Origin: Anaeramoeba flamelloides
Taxonomy: Eukaryota; Metamonada; Anaeramoebidae
Length of the DNA: 64,000 nt
Direction of reading: 5' to 3'
Assembly: GCA_027625915.1 (NCBI GenBank)
Contig: JANTQA010000033.1
Location: 8,060,001-8,124,000 of the forward strand
The position numbers and the translations under genes were made by a program. The notes beneath the pieces were generated by a model. The model searched no databases, was not told the DNA's origin, and saw only the letters and a list, made by a program, of their open reading frames with translations. This document shows, one piece after another, positions 36,301 through 48,310 of the stretch (position 1 is its first letter; every line of letters begins with the position of its first letter).

Positions 36301-37286
36301 AGTCAAAAAATCCAAGAATTTTCTTCAAAAAAAAATCTGTATTTCGAAGACAAATTTAAAGGTTTAGACATCAATCTGAAGACTTCTTAGTTAAAAAATC
36401 TTTCTTAAATTTGTCTTGAAATGTAGATTAATAACTAAAAATTTCAAGATTTTTTTAAAAAATTAAATAATTAACTCAGAGATTTTTTTGATAAATTTTA
36501 TTTTCACATATTGTAAATATATTGAAAATGCAACTAGTTTCCTTGAAAGGAAACTTAAATAACCAATCTATAGATTTTTATGTTGATAATTATTGGGTTA
36601 AATCTTAAAATAAATGAAATTGAAAAATATTTTGCTTTTTTCAGTTCTAAATATTAGTTTTTAAATATTGAATTCTCTTATTTTGGTTTCTATTTTTAGA
36701 TTTGGAAAAGGAATTAAAAAAAAAAAATACAAAATGAAAAGTTTTAAAATTGTTATCTTTAGTAGATAATCTAATTATTTATTGTTCAATAATATCTATA
36801 ATAGGTTTTTTAGAGTCATTTGAACTAAAATAGAGCTAATGAGATTTACTTTCAATGACAACATACCTTGATTTTAGATGAATATAGGGTGGCTCTAATC
36901 CTTCAGAATTAAAATTCTCATATTTGAAAAACAAACAAGCCAATCGAATTATAAATTAATTTCAAAAAAAAAAAAAAATGGTTCAAATTTCACAGACCAT
37001 TTCATTCCAAAAAATCTGTTTTTTTTTATTTTTATTCCTTGTAACCTAAATCTAAAATATTTGCCTATCTATTGTCGTTAAATCGGAGATTCTTCAAATA
37101 TATATATATATTTATTCAAAATTAATTGTATTTAACTTTTCTTTTGAAATTTTATATATATATTTAGATTTATCCCCTTGTTACCCTGTAAAATATTGAA
37201 AAAAAGTCAAATTGAGAAATTATTTGATTATATTTTTTCCTTTTTAATCAAAAGGTAAAAATATTAGTCATATTTTACCCTTTTAA

Positions 37287-37329
<43 letters not shown>

Positions 37330-39369
37330 TGTAATCTTTAATAAGTGTCTGAAAATATACTCTATTGATTAAAACTCTTAATAATATAAAAGTTTCTCGT
37401 ATTTCTGATATGTTTTGTTTGAAAGTAAATATTACAACAATCGGTTTTTTTATAAAAATTTAGGAATTAGGGAAGTTTTATTGTGTGCCTAACTTTTCCA
37501 GAATCTAAAAGAATAGAGAAAAACCATAGATGTTACTCTATTCTTTTAAATTTTAAAAAAACTTACGAAAAGTACCGTCAAGTTTTTTTTAAATTCTGGA
37601 AAACCTAGTGGCGTTTTTTTTACTTTTTGCTTTTGTTTCGAAAATCGATTGATTTTCTAATCAAAACAAAAATTTAAAAAAACCAAACGAAAAGTGCCGT
37701 AGAGTGCCGTCAAGTGACTAGCTTTTTAAAATTCAGAAATAAAAAGAAAATTTTTGAAATTTTCTTTTAATTTCTAAAATTAAAAAAAACATAACGGCTG
37801 TTTTCTTGAGGTTTTCTGTTTTATTTATAAAACCGATTGATTTTCGTTAGGTTTATTTCTAAAGTAAAAAAAAACCTAGAACACTTCACAAATAAACAGA
37901 AAACTCAAGAAAACCTAACGGCAAATAAGAGAAATAAAAACAACCCTAAACAATAAAATAAAATCAAAAAAAAAGGAGTTTTTTTACTCTCTAATTCTAT
38001 TTTGTACCCTTCCAACATGTTTTTTTTTTAGATCTCAACAAATTTTTTTTTTTTTTTTTCTTTTATTTACAATTCTTTTGGTTTCTAATTGAAAAATGAA
38101 AATTTTTGATTTTCATTCATAAATGTGTTTCAGTTTAATGAGTTAAAAAAAAAAAAAAGATCTTCACGAAAGCAAATTAAAAACAAAAATTATCTCATTA
38201 TTTTGGTTCTTCCTTATTGAAACTCGGGATAAAATTTAATTTTTAATAAATTAGAATTTAACAGTTCACTTTTCTTCTCTTCCGATCTAGAACCAACGCT
38301 TTCAAAAAAAAAAAAATAAAATACAAGAAATAACAATAAAATATAAAATAAAATACTGAAAAAAAAGATAAAAAAAACATTTTTTATTTTCGATTTCGTT
38401 TTTCTTTCTTTTTAATCTGTCTTATTTTTGAGATCTCAACAAATTTTTTTTTCTTCAGTTTTTTTCTTTTCTTTTTATCTCGTTTTTAAATTTTGTTTGT
38501 AATTTTTTATTATTTTTTAGAGCAAAAAAAAAATCAGAAATAATATTTTTATTTTTAGGAAAAGTAAACTAAAATTTAATTCATTGGGTGTATTCGTTTC
38601 AAAGCCACGCTATTAAAGGGGATATTATTTTGACGAAACGTTGGTTATATCCAGATGGTTTTAATTTTTTTTCCATTTCAGTAATTAAACAAATTACAAT
38701 ATTTATGTATCGTTTAGAAATCCAAAGGCCTAGGAAAAATACAAAACATATTTTCTCCAGGTCAGGGACGGGGAGGTACATGAACAATATTGTAATTTTT
38801 CTCGTTAGCTACAATAAAAAATTCAATATCACAACGAGATAACACACACACACATATATATCTATATATATATTTATATATATAAAAAAAAAAAAAAAAT
38901 ATTGTAACAATTTCCAAAATTTTTAATTATTTATCTTTCTTATCATTTTTTTTTTTTTCTTTTCCATTCTTTTTTTTGAACAAATAATAAATAGTAACTT
39001 TCTCGGTTTATGATATCAATGGTGATGGTGGTATTGATAAAAGTGAACTTAAATTATTACTGACCTCTTGTTTGAAAGATAATTTCCGTTTAACTTTAAC
39101 TGAAGAAGATTTACAAAAAATTATTGACAAAACATTTGAACAAATTGACACGTAAATAATTATATTTTTTTTTTTTAAAATATTTTTCCACAAATTTTCA
39201 AAAAGAGATTTATTTTTTTATTTTTTTTGATTTGAATATTTATCTCCATAAATTTGGTAATTATAGTGATAATAATGGAAGAATTGATTATAATGAATAT
39301 GCTACTTATGCAAGAAAAAATCCAAGAATTATGGATAATCTTTCAATCACACTTCCATTTTTAAATTAA
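33400..39369 (+). CDS. CBL-like EF-hand calcium sensor (calcineurin-B/KChIP superfamily)
   Basis: Five exons: 33400-33565, 33669-33718 (or 33719), 33951-34050, 38995-39151, 39267-39369, giving 191 codons plus stop if exon 2 ends at 33718. Such proteins bind calcium and regulate a kinase or phosphatase partner. Four EF hands are visible. EF1 is FYKKIAGSRIKDGIIDNVEF, with the longer 14-residue loop typical of plant calcineurin-B-like proteins. EF2 is LDKDNNRELDFNEF, EF3 YDINGDGGIDKSEL and EF4 DTDNNGRIDYNEY. The tail NPRIMDNLSITLPFLN resembles the CBL end (NP..L...T.T.PSF). ATG 33400 (MSLTKKYGETL) is chosen; an in-frame ATG at 33328 would add an unlikely Phe/Leu-rich leader, and an upstream exon is not excluded. 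The exon 2/3 junction is off by one base under GT-AG rules (see findings). Intron 3 is 4.9 kb, swollen by MITEs. Confidence 0.88.
34586..34755. repeat. Family D MITE, copy 1 (166 bp, TA target)
   Basis: TA, then CTGGTATTTGAATTATAAAT, GGGAAAATATTTTCACTTCC; the far end reads AATTCAAATACCTG then TA. Terminal inverted repeats of about 45 bp flank a short unique centre. Lies in intron 3 of the CBL-like gene, immediately left of a second, 5'-truncated copy. Confidence 0.85.
34765..34924. repeat. Family D MITE, copy 2 (left end eroded)
   Basis: Right arm intact: GGAAGTGAAAAAATTTCCCA then TTGTAATTCAAATACCAG and TA at 34923-34924. The left arm begins mid-repeat (ATTCCTTTTTACCAT). A further worn fragment (ACCAGGTTGTAAATTGGAAT) is seen near 34375. 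Confidence 0.75.
35600..36090 (+). repeat. Family C MITE, copy 1 (about 487 bp)
   Basis: Left arm GCAGTGAAAAAAATACCGG then ATGAAAAAAATCCCGTACAA, GATTTTTAATTGTGAATATT; right arm is its inverse, ending TTCCGGTATTTTTTTCCC. The terminal inverted repeat is about 60 bp. TA occurs at the presumed edges but the outermost bases differ between arms, so the exact boundary is uncertain. Lies in intron 3 of the CBL-like gene. Confidence 0.88.
36138..36905 (-). repeat. Family B MITE, copy 3 (inverted, diverged)
   Basis: TTAAGGGCTTAGCGTATACC at the left edge and GGTGGCTCTAATCCTTCA at the right. Its order of blocks (AAATCTGTATTTCGAAG, CTTTCTTAAATTTG, later TTTTGGTTTCTATTTTTAG) is the reverse complement of copies 1 and 2. 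The length (768 bp) matches them. Lies in intron 3 of the CBL-like gene. Confidence 0.82.
37288..37327. repeat. (AT)20 microsatellite
   Basis: Uninterrupted AT repeat of about 40 bases in intron 3 of the CBL-like gene. It can extrude as a cruciform. Confidence 0.95.
37485..37925. repeat. Foldback repeat cluster G, copy 4
   Basis: Units CTTTTCCAGAATCTAAAAGA ... CTTTTAAATTTT, TAAATTCTGGAAAACCTAG, AAAGTGCCGTAGAGTGCCGT, CTTGAGGTTTTCTGTTTTAT against ATAAACAGAAAACTCAAGAA (a good inverted pair), and repeated CCTAACGG. Same module set as 4.64 and 31.7 kb. Inside intron 3 of the CBL-like gene. Confidence 0.75.
38588..38842. other. Unusually open stretch inside CBL intron 3, no function recognised
   Basis: About 85 codons on the plus strand, and a 62-codon frame on the minus strand (MFMYLPVPDLEKICFVFFLG...), are free of stops, with more mixed composition than the surrounding T-rich DNA. 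Neither has a recognisable motif, and the EF-hand reading frame is complete without it. It might be a worn fragment of a mobile element or a chance open frame. Confidence 0.3.
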
Positions 39370-42300
39370 TAATATAATTTCATTAATTTTTAAATCTTTA
39401 AAACTTTCTTTAATTAAAGTTTCAAATATGGTCATCTCAAAATTATTATTTTTAAAAAAAAAAAAAAAACTTGAAAGATTTACTCAGAATTTTCTTTTTA
39501 TTCTTTTTTTCATTATTTTCTTATTATTTTTATTCTTTTAGATGAAACAAAAATACAAATGGAATACAAATAAAATAATATTCATAAAAATTTTTTATGG
39601 TTTGTTTTTCGTTTTTTTTTTTTTATGTTCTTTTAAAATAAAGTTTTTTAGAATAAATTTTCAATTTGGGAAACAGTTATGTAATTTTTATGTGACTATT
39701 TTTTAAAAAACAAAAAATTTAAATATTATTGATTAAAAATGAAAATTATTAATTTTTCTTCATTGAATTGTTGTAAAAAGTTTAAAAATATTGTTTTCAT
39801 CATCATTATTATTCTTTAATTTTTGATTGGTATTGCAAAAGATCGGAATTTATTTGTGTAATTGGAGATTTCTCTTTCGATTTATGATAAAGTTATAAAA
39901 ATTATGTTAATAATTCCTGATTCTCTGGAAAAATGTTGAAAATAATCGAAAATTAGCAAAAAATTTCGAATCTGTGATTAATAATCAGTATTTGGCTGTC
40001 TTTTGTTTTTTTTTTTTTCAATTAAAATGAATAGTGTAAAATCAAAGATTTTATTAAATTCCTGTAAAATTGGAAAAAAAACCTAGATATGGTTCAAAGA
40101 GTGGGGTGATTGGTGCCTGAATGCATTTATTTATTTTGACTCTTTAAGGTATTTTTTGTTTTTAATTTTTTATTTTCAATTATTTTTTAATAATTTTTCT
40201 GATTATTGGTTTTCTAACCATAAGAAATCCAATGAAAAATTCTTCTTCATGAATAATAAATTTCATAATTTTGATTAATCATAGTGTGCCTTTGTATTTT
40301 TTTCTTATTATGGCTTTTTTGTTCTAGATTTTTTTCAAAAAATTTGAAAATATTTTATTTGATTTGATTCTGAGAAATTTTTATAAACTCGTTTTCAAAC
40401 AAAAGGGTACAACCTCTCATATCATCAATACTATTGAATTTGGTGTTAATAAGATAATTACTTATTGTTGATTTTCATTTTAATTTTTCATTTTTTCATT
40501 TTTTTTTTTTTGGTATTGGACAGTTGGAAAATGAAAACAAAAGATAATAAGAAATTAATTTCAAAATAATCCTACAGCGTAAAAATGGAAACAATTTAAG
40601 TTTGATTTTGAATGGTCTAAATGTAGGAATTTAGAAAGATCATTACTGGATTGATACATGGAACAAAGAAAAGAGAAAATAGAGAGAGAAAAAAAATAAA
40701 ATTCCTACAAAAGAACCAGATGAAGTGTGGCCTTATCTTTAAAATCCCATTTTAAAGAACAAAAGTTTGATGTTTAAAGGGTAATTAATAATTATGTCAA
40801 GAATTTTTCCTAATAGAATGTATTCAAAGGTTGTTATTGATTTGATAATTAATTTTATTTACAATTAACAAAACGAGATTTCTCATTACAAATAAAAGGG
40901 TACACCAATTTTTAAAATATTTAATTTTAATTTTTCTTATTTTGTTTTAATGGGTTTTAAATCTTTATTGGGTGTTTTTTTATGTTTTAAATTGTAATTT
41001 TTTATTTTAGAATGATACTACAATTAATTTGATTCAATTATGAAAAAATCTTGAAATTTTCTATTGCCTTTTATTTGAAAAAGAGTTTATTTCTCAATGT
41101 CAAAGAAGGTAATTCCATGTTTTCATAATATTAAGAACTTAAATGATTTTTTTTTTGCATTTTTTATTTTATAAATATTTGGTATTAGGGTTTGTTTTTG
41201 AAAAAATTACAAATATTAATCCAATCTATTACAAAAAAGTTCAAAAAAAAAAAAAAAAAAACGAAGTTACTTTCTCTAAAGTATAGATAAGAAAATCATT
41301 TTGATGGTTTTGTAATATTTGTGTATGTGGTGGGGGTTGGTGTGAAAAGTATTGTTTTAAAATTTTTTATTCAAATATCATTAAATTCGTATAAAAATGG
41401 TATATCCCCTGGTAATAAAGACTATTATTGGTCTAATTATCATGGAAATGGTCATAAATCGGTCACACTTTTTATGTATAAAGAAAAAAAAATTAGGAAT
41501 TGTTCTATTTTTTAAATAAAAAATAATAATAATAGTAAAAAAGTATTTTATCTAACTGAAAAAAGTTTCATTCGTGTGTTTTTGGTTCGTTCATAATTTA
41601 TTAAAAATTCATATATATATATATATTAAGTGCATAATATCACCAAAAATCTATTTTAATATTTTACACATTTTTTGGGATGTGTGATCTCGTATTTTGT
41701 CAATTGTGGATAATTTCTAATGTACCAGGATTTTTCATGGAAAGGGTAAGATTATAAATACCTTTCAAGAAAAAAAAATACCAAAGTGGTTTTAATTGCA
41801 AAATATGGGGAAAGGGAAAAATTTCCAGATGTTTTTTTTATTAACTGTTCAGAAGTACATTAAAATATGTGAAACTGAAATACCTTAATGTTGATTAATA
41901 CTGAAATTTAAAATCTTCGGCCAATTTTACTTTTTGAAAAAAGAATGGTATCGAAAAATCAAAAAAATTCACTTTTATAAATGTTTACAATAAAATCACC
42001 AATGTGATACAATTCGGTATGCTTAAATTTTGGTTACACATGATGGTTTAAATTCAATGTTGATTTAATATTATTTTTTATATAAATTTTTATTATTTTT
42101 CTTCCTCGCTTTTTTTTTATTTGATAAATTTTCTTTGATTACTCCTTTCTCTAAATAAAAAAAAAAAAAATTCAATGTTGATTTCAAGAATTGATCCAAC
42201 AAAAATTTTTTTTTTTCCTTTTATACATTTTTATGTTAATTCTGGCCAACATTATATTGTGTGCTCGTTGTAACATAAATCAAAATAAATTATTGTTATT

Positions 42301-42838
42301 TATAATAATACATTGTAAATTCACTTTTTGCCCCCATCCTTAAGATCACTTTCTTTATTCAGAACCAAAATGTATATAGATTTCCAAGATATTGTTTGTT
42401 ATTAAAACCCAAATTGTACACATGAAAATCTTCTCTCAAGGTACAAGAAGTCAGATTAATTAAATATCTCAAAGAGTTGCTGTACATTAACTTTTACATT
42501 TCTGTCTTGGTCTTTTTTCAACTATTTGCTTGTAAAAGAACAATTTGGAAACTTGAAAAAAAAAAAAATGTTCATTTGTGGATTGTTAAATAATAGTACT
42601 GAAGAAAAATAAAAATATGCAAATAAAAATTACAGTTTTGTTCGTGTGTTTATTAAGCAAACAATTAAAAATGAATCTAAAAAATACTAAAATCCATTAA
42701 TAAGTGAAAAAAAAAATTAAAAATAAAAAAATAAAATTCGACTAAACATAAACTCATCAAAATAGAAGAAAAAACATTTCTCGCTCAAAAAAAAAATACT
42801 CTTTAAGATTAAAAGGCAAAGAAATTCCTCGAAATAAA
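39370..42838. other. Intergenic region, 3.5 kb, convergent gene ends
   Basis: Lies between two 3' ends (CBL-like gene plus, unknown gene minus). A weak foldback G fragment is at about 40015-40140 (GATTTTATTAAATTCCTG, AAAACCTAG, GAGTGGGGTGATTGGTGCC). The rest is AT-rich with no coding or RNA signal that I can support. Confidence 0.65.
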
Positions 42839-43393
42839 TTAATACAGTTTCCACGAAGGGAGTCTTTTCGAAGGCACCTGAAAGGATTTGTCATAAGTCC
42901 TTTCAATTTCCGTCTGTAAAGACTTTATGTATTGTTGGGGATCGATTGTGACTTCTGTGAGAGCGTTTGTTTGGTTTGGATTTTCCTCTTCGAGTACAAT
43001 GTTGTGTAAATTAATTGAAATCGGCAAGCTTTTACGGTGACAGCCTATATTGTCTTTATATTTTGGGCTCTTGGGTTCATTGCTTTCGCTTGACGATTGG
43101 CCAATTGAAATGAAATTGCCATGAGCAAAACTGTTTGCTTCATCATCGGAATTGCTTGTGTCTGTTTGATCCAGTTCATCAAAAATTAACTCAAACCTTT
43201 TTTCGTCACACAATTTCTTTTTGTTCCTAAGACCGCGATTCTTGTTGCGATTCTTTTTGTTTTTTTTTTTTCCTTTTGTGTTTTTGTCATAATTAATGTA
43301 ACCAAAAAAATCAACCGTTTCTTCTTGTTCAGAAGAAGGCGAATAATTGTCTTCAAAATTTGTTATTTGGTATGTTGGTAATAAGTTAAACAT
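42839..43393 (-). CDS. Uncharacterised 184-residue protein with basic patch
   Basis: Single open frame of 184 codons from ATG 43393-43391 to a stop at 42841-42839. I do not recognise a family. A lysine/arginine/asparagine-rich patch at about residues 40-61 (KGKKKNKKNRNKN...) could be a nuclear or RNA-contacting signal. It is followed by an acidic, Ser/Asp-rich part (DELDQTDTSNSDDE) and another serine run (SIGQSSSESNEPKSP). The C-terminus PSKRLPSWKLY is compact and looks motif-like. No TM helix or signal peptide. Base composition is richer in G and C than its flanks, with balanced residue use including Pro, His and Trp, which argues for a real gene rather than a chance frame. Mostly disordered by appearance. 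Function unknown. Confidence 0.65.
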   Translation of the reverse strand: MFNLLPTYQITNFEDNYSPSSEQEETVDFFGYINYDKNTKGKKKNKKNRNKNRGLRNKKKLCDEKRFELIFDELDQTDTSNSDDEANSFAHGNFISIGQSSSESNEPKSPKYKDNIGCHRKSLPISINLHNIVLEEENPNQTNALTEVTIDPQQYIKSLQTEIERTYDKSFQVPSKRLPSWKLY

Positions 43394-44504
43394 TCAATAA
43401 TGGTTTTAAAGTGGGGTAAATTATAAAAAGGATGAAAAGTTTTTTAAAAAAATTAATTAAAAAAAATATTCATTAGAAAAAATAAACAAAAATTATTTCA
43501 TTTTTTGTTTGACTTTTTCAAAACTTCTTATAATCCAGTTTTTTTTGAGTGGGGCTTGAGTGAATTCACTCAATAGGGTTGAAAATATAATACATTCGGA
43601 TTACAGTAAATTAACCTCTAAAAAGTATTTTGAAATCGTTAGAAAATGTTACTTATTATTTAGAAAACAGAGCGGGTGGCTCATTTATTACAAACTTTTC
43701 CAAATTTAAACTTATTTTTAAACGTTTTTTAAAATAGTTGGAGACAAAAATAGTAATTGGTATTTTGAAAAGACGTGATTAATCCACACAAACAAACCAA
43801 TTGAGGTTAAAGATCTGGAAATGGTTAAATGGTTTGACTTATTGTAATTACTTGGTAAGGTTCCTTTAAAATTATTTTGTCCTTTTATCCAAAATAAATT
43901 TATCCAAATTATTGGGAATTTCTTTCAAACACTTTGAATATGTTATATTTTGGATGTTAAAAAGAAAACCCGTTACGAAGCCTTTGCAAACCAATTCCTT
44001 TGTGAAAAGAATTAGTAATTAGCTTTATAAAAAAAGGTGTAAATGATATTTTAATAAATTCCTCTCGTGTCTTGAAAGTAAAAGAAAACAAATCCAAGGT
44101 ATAATGCACTAACGAAATATTTCCTTCTTAAAGAAACTGTTGATATATAATAAAATTTATATCTAAACAGTTACCAAAAGTCAGAAAAAACAAACTCAAC
44201 TGAACTAAACTCTCAATATTTTTCATTATTTAACCATCTTTCTTGCCATGTATATTTTTAAAATCAAAGGCAATTCTTTTAACCTTAGATTTGTGGCACT
44301 AATTGGTTTACTACCTCTGAGGATAAAAATAACATTCTTTATGAATCTTTCTTCATTTCATTTCAAACTGAGGTAACTTTATTAATACAGAAGAAACTTT
44401 GACTGTTTTTCAAACTTTTTTTTGAGATCAAAAGTTATAAAGTGTCATACACTCATTAAAAAACTAAAGGGTAAAAAGCAATTCTTGAGAATTACTGGCA
44501 TTTT

Positions 44505-44670
44505 TACTGGTATTTGAATTCTAAATGGGAAACAATTTTCATTTCCTTTTCCATATTTTTTTTTATAAATATAGTTCTTAAAGAAAGAGGTTCTCAATCT
44601 ATGTTCTCTTAAAAAAGAGAAATTAAAAATGAAGTGAAAAAAAATCCCATTTATTATTCAAATACCAGTA
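44505..44670. repeat. Family D MITE, copy 3 (best preserved)
   Basis: TA-CTGGTATTTGAATTCTAAAT-GGGAAACAATTTTCATTTCC on the left; GAAGTGAAAAAAAATCCCAT and TTATTCAAATACCAG-TA on the right. 162 bp between TA dinucleotides, with inverted arms of about 45 bp. Confidence 0.9.
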
Positions 44671-45100
44671 AAATAAAAAAAGATCAAAATTTTCATTCAG
44701 CTTTTCAAAATAATCACACTCCAAGATCTAAAAGCAAATATCAAAGTCCCCAATTCTAAAAAGAGAAAATTAAAAATTTAAACTGATTTATGGAATTAAA
44801 AAAATTAAATTTTACAGGATTTAAATAATTTTTTTGTGTTTGCAAAGTTGAATGAAAATATTATTCTCAATTTATTTTGAATCAAATAGTCACATGATGA
44901 ATATAATTCTTTTCTTAAATATTTTGAAATAGTATCAAAATAAAAAAATATTCTTTATTCCACGAATATAAATTCAACTTCCAAATTATATACACTTTAA
45001 AAAATGACAATATCTTTAAATATGAACAAATTACAAGGAATAACGTTGAAAGTACCCGAATTATATCTTAACGATAGTTGAATACATCATCTAATTAACA

Positions 45101-46332
45101 TTAAGGAACTATTAACCCTTATTGATTATTATTCCCAAACACAATAGAGTAATTATTTACATAAGGATACAATTAAACTGGTTATGAAAACTCATTTCAA
45201 TTAACTTTAGAGAATTAGTTATTGTTTTTAAAACAGAGTTTTTTCCCATGAAATTTACAGTCAGAATATTGAGATTCTTTTTATGTTTTGTTTTTTTCGA
45301 TCAAATTAGAATAGAAAAATTTGCAAAAAATTTTTTATTTTGAGTAAATCTCGCTTTTAGTAATTTCCTGAGAGTCTGTATGAACGAACAACCTTTGGTT
45401 CTTAAATATTATTTTGAAAATACATTAAAAATAAACCAGTATATTGAATTCCTCGAAGATTTAAAAAATTTGAACATTTATTTTATTCACAAATATTTAT
45501 TAAATTTCTTGAAATTTAAAAGATAAGTCAATATTTTTTTTCAAATATTCAGAGTATAAATAAGAAAACATTAGTAGTATTAAAATAAGCTATTTGATAA
45601 TATCTGTTAATTTTCTTTTTTAGAATTATTAATTTGAATTCATTTTATTTCTTTGAAAATCTATTAAAAAATACCGAAATAATTGTAAAGCATATTCACA
45701 CACTTAATCTTTGTGTTGTTAATAGTCCACCGAAAGAATTAAGATTGTCTTATTAATTCTTTATTAAAAATAATCAAATTCAAAAGGATTTCTCTTGATT
45801 ATAAGTTGAATGTTTTCCCAGGTTTTAAAAAAGTATATTGGGAGAATTGTTAATTTGATTATTTTGTTTTTTTTTATGGTTTATTTGAGTTTAATAAAAA
45901 GAAAAAATTGATCTGAACTGTTCTTTGAATCAAAAAAGATTCTATTTGTTTAAAGTTTAAAATAACTATTGTAATTGTTTTGAAATTAATTAGATGCTTT
46001 ATTCTGGGCTACTTCAGAACTTAAAGGTTTCATTTTTAAAGTCCATTTTAGTACACTTTTTTTCTAGACAATAAGATTTTAACCTTCTTTTAAAGAAAAT
46101 AATTTTTTTTAAATAATTTTGAAATATGTTGGATTTTGTATCATTCAAAAATGAGAAAAATGGATCAAACTTTTAAAAACTATAATTCATTTCTGAAAAT
46201 TGCCCAAAAGAAAGTTTGATTTTGTAGTAATCAGGTTTGAATTTCATTTTTCAATTTCAAGAGACAATAATATTTTTTTGAATTTGCTATTAAATTTACT
46301 TGAAGATTTTTTTTAGTTTACTAGACACTTTT
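45101..46332 (-). repeat. Family E element, copy 2 (inverted, about 1.23 kb)
   Basis: TTAAGGAACTATTAACCC at the left edge; right edge AGTTTACTAGACACTTTT, where TTAA is no longer intact. Blocks such as TTCTTGAAATTTAAAAGATA and TTTTAGTACACTTTTTTTCT are the reverse complements, in reverse order, of those in 24508-25727. Confidence 0.82.
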
Positions 46333-46515
46333 GAAAAAAATATAAAAGATAGATATTTTGTTTTCATATTCTAACAATACAAATATAAATATTTTTTCCC
46401 AAGGATTTTGAATATAAATAAACGTACGGGGTATAAAAATAATCTTAAAGCGGGACTTAGTTGCTTGACTTTCTGATTAAACTTTTAAAGTGGAAATATC
46501 CACATTCTGTGGTTT

Positions 46516-46685
46516 TACTAGTATTCGAAATATAAATGGGAAAAAATTTTACACTTCCCTTTCCTTATTTTTCTTTCCAATAAATAAAGTTTTCAAAAAA
46601 GCAGGATGTAATTTATGGCCCCATTTCAAAAAAGAAATTGACAATGAAGTGAAAATTATTTCGAATAACAATTCAAATATCAAAA
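46516..46685. repeat. Family D MITE, copy 4 (diverged)
   Basis: CTAGTATTCGAAATATAAAT-GGGAAAAAATTTTACACTTC on the left and AATGAAGTGAAAATTATTTC ... ACAATTCAAATATC on the right. Same centre word (AGCAGGATGTAATTTATG against AGTAGATTGTAATTTAGA in copy 2). Confidence 0.75.
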
Positions 46686-46839
46686 GATCAAGTGATGTAG
46701 ATCTGAAAAATATTGCATTATTTTTTATGTTTCTTTTAATATTTTTTCTAGAGAAAAAATATTCTAACTTTAATCTTATTTTAGTCATACAAAAAAAATA
46801 AATCAAATATTGAATCATTAAAGTTCAAAAAAAAATGAT

Positions 46840-48310
46840 CTTTTATTTTATTAATATTTATTACATTTCTCGAAATTTTTTAAAAAAAAGAGTAATATTA
46901 TTTTTCAGATATTTATGAGTGTAAATAAGGAGTTATTAGTATTTAAATCAACTATTTGATAATATCATTTTTTTTTTTTTTTTTATTTGTTTGAAACATT
47001 TTATTAGTTTGAAAATATTAAAAAAAAATTGAGTAATAATAATAAAGTCTATTGGAAAATTTAATCCTTCAGCTAACACTAATACACTAGAAAAAATTAA
47101 GATTGGGATATTAATTATTGATTCGAAATAATCAAATTAAAAAGCATTTCTTTATATTATAAGTTAAAATTTCCAGGTTTTAAAAAAGCAATACGGGTGA
47201 ATTTTTAATTTCATGATTTGCCATTTTTCTCGTATATTTTTCTGACAGAAAAAAAAAAATCATGAAAACTGGTTTTTGAATTAAAAGATTATATTTTTTT
47301 AAAAGTTTAAAATAATTATTGTAACTTTATTGTTAATAAAGTCATTTTTATACTGGGTTAGTACAAGATTTGGATGTTAAATTTTTGAGGTATTTTTTTT
47401 TTTTTGTTGACTTTCTTTTTATTTATAAGGCATTTCCAAAAAAGTGGGGCATTTTTTTTTTTTTATATTTGATAAAAAATTATCTTTTTTAGTAAAAGTA
47501 TTCATTAATTGACATTACCAAATCAAGTTTAATATTAATACCAATTGAATAAATGGCTAATTTAATTATTTAAAAAATTTTTCTTTGAAATATTTCTCAA
47601 AAATAAAAAAAAAACAAAAAACACTTTTTTTGGTGAAAACAATATACGACCAATTTCAATAAAAAACTGAAAATATGGAAATGGTACTAACGATTTTTTA
47701 AACAATAAAATGCAGTTATATGTTATCAATTCTATTTGAAAATTTGTTGGGATTAAACAAGTTTTGGAAACAGTTTTTTCAATCAAAAAGAAAATAATAA
47801 ACACAAATTTTCACACCCTAAAAAAATATCACATAAAATCGAGAAGAGAAAATTTAATATCTTATATTTATGTAATACAATACTAAGAAACAAATTGAAT
47901 TATTATCAAGAATCGATAAATCGTAGTTAATGATTTTGGAAATTTAAATACTTTTTTGAAGATTGAGTTTAAAAGATATCTTTTAAAATAAATTTGCCCC
48001 ACTTTATTGGAAATAGCTTATATATTTAGATTCCTTTATTCTTCATCATAAAATAAGTTATTTGAAATAATTTTGTAATCTGTTGGATTGAGAACATTTC
48101 AAAAATGAGAAAAATGGATCAAACTTTTAATAACAAAAATTTATTTTGCGAAATAAGCTTTAAAACTAATTTTGATTTTATACTTTAGGCTTATAATTTA
48201 TTATTCAATTTCAAGATTGAGTAAATTTTTTTTGAATTTTTTTTTAAATTTTCAAGAAGATATTTTTATTTAACTTGTCACTTAATTTCAAAAATACTTT
48301 TATTTACATA
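46840..48310 (-). repeat. Family E segment, copy 4, interrupted by element F
   Basis: ACATTTCTCGAAATTTTTTA, GTGTAAATAAGGAGTTATTA and TGTTGGATTGAGAACATTTC recapitulate, in order, blocks of the E copy at 45101-46332. The block order is resumed on the right of 48023, so F appears to have inserted later. Outer ends of this copy are blurred. Confidence 0.55.
47424..48023. repeat. Element F: 600 bp with GTGGGGCA-containing terminal inverted repeats
   Basis: Left arm TATAAGGCATTTCCAAAAAA-GTGGGGCA; right arm is the inverse of TATAAGCTATTTCCAATAAA-GTGGGGCA, a 28 bp inverted repeat with four mismatches. TA lies at both edges, fitting a TA-targeting element. Interior holds no recognisable coding frame. 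I found no second full copy in the window. Confidence 0.78.
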
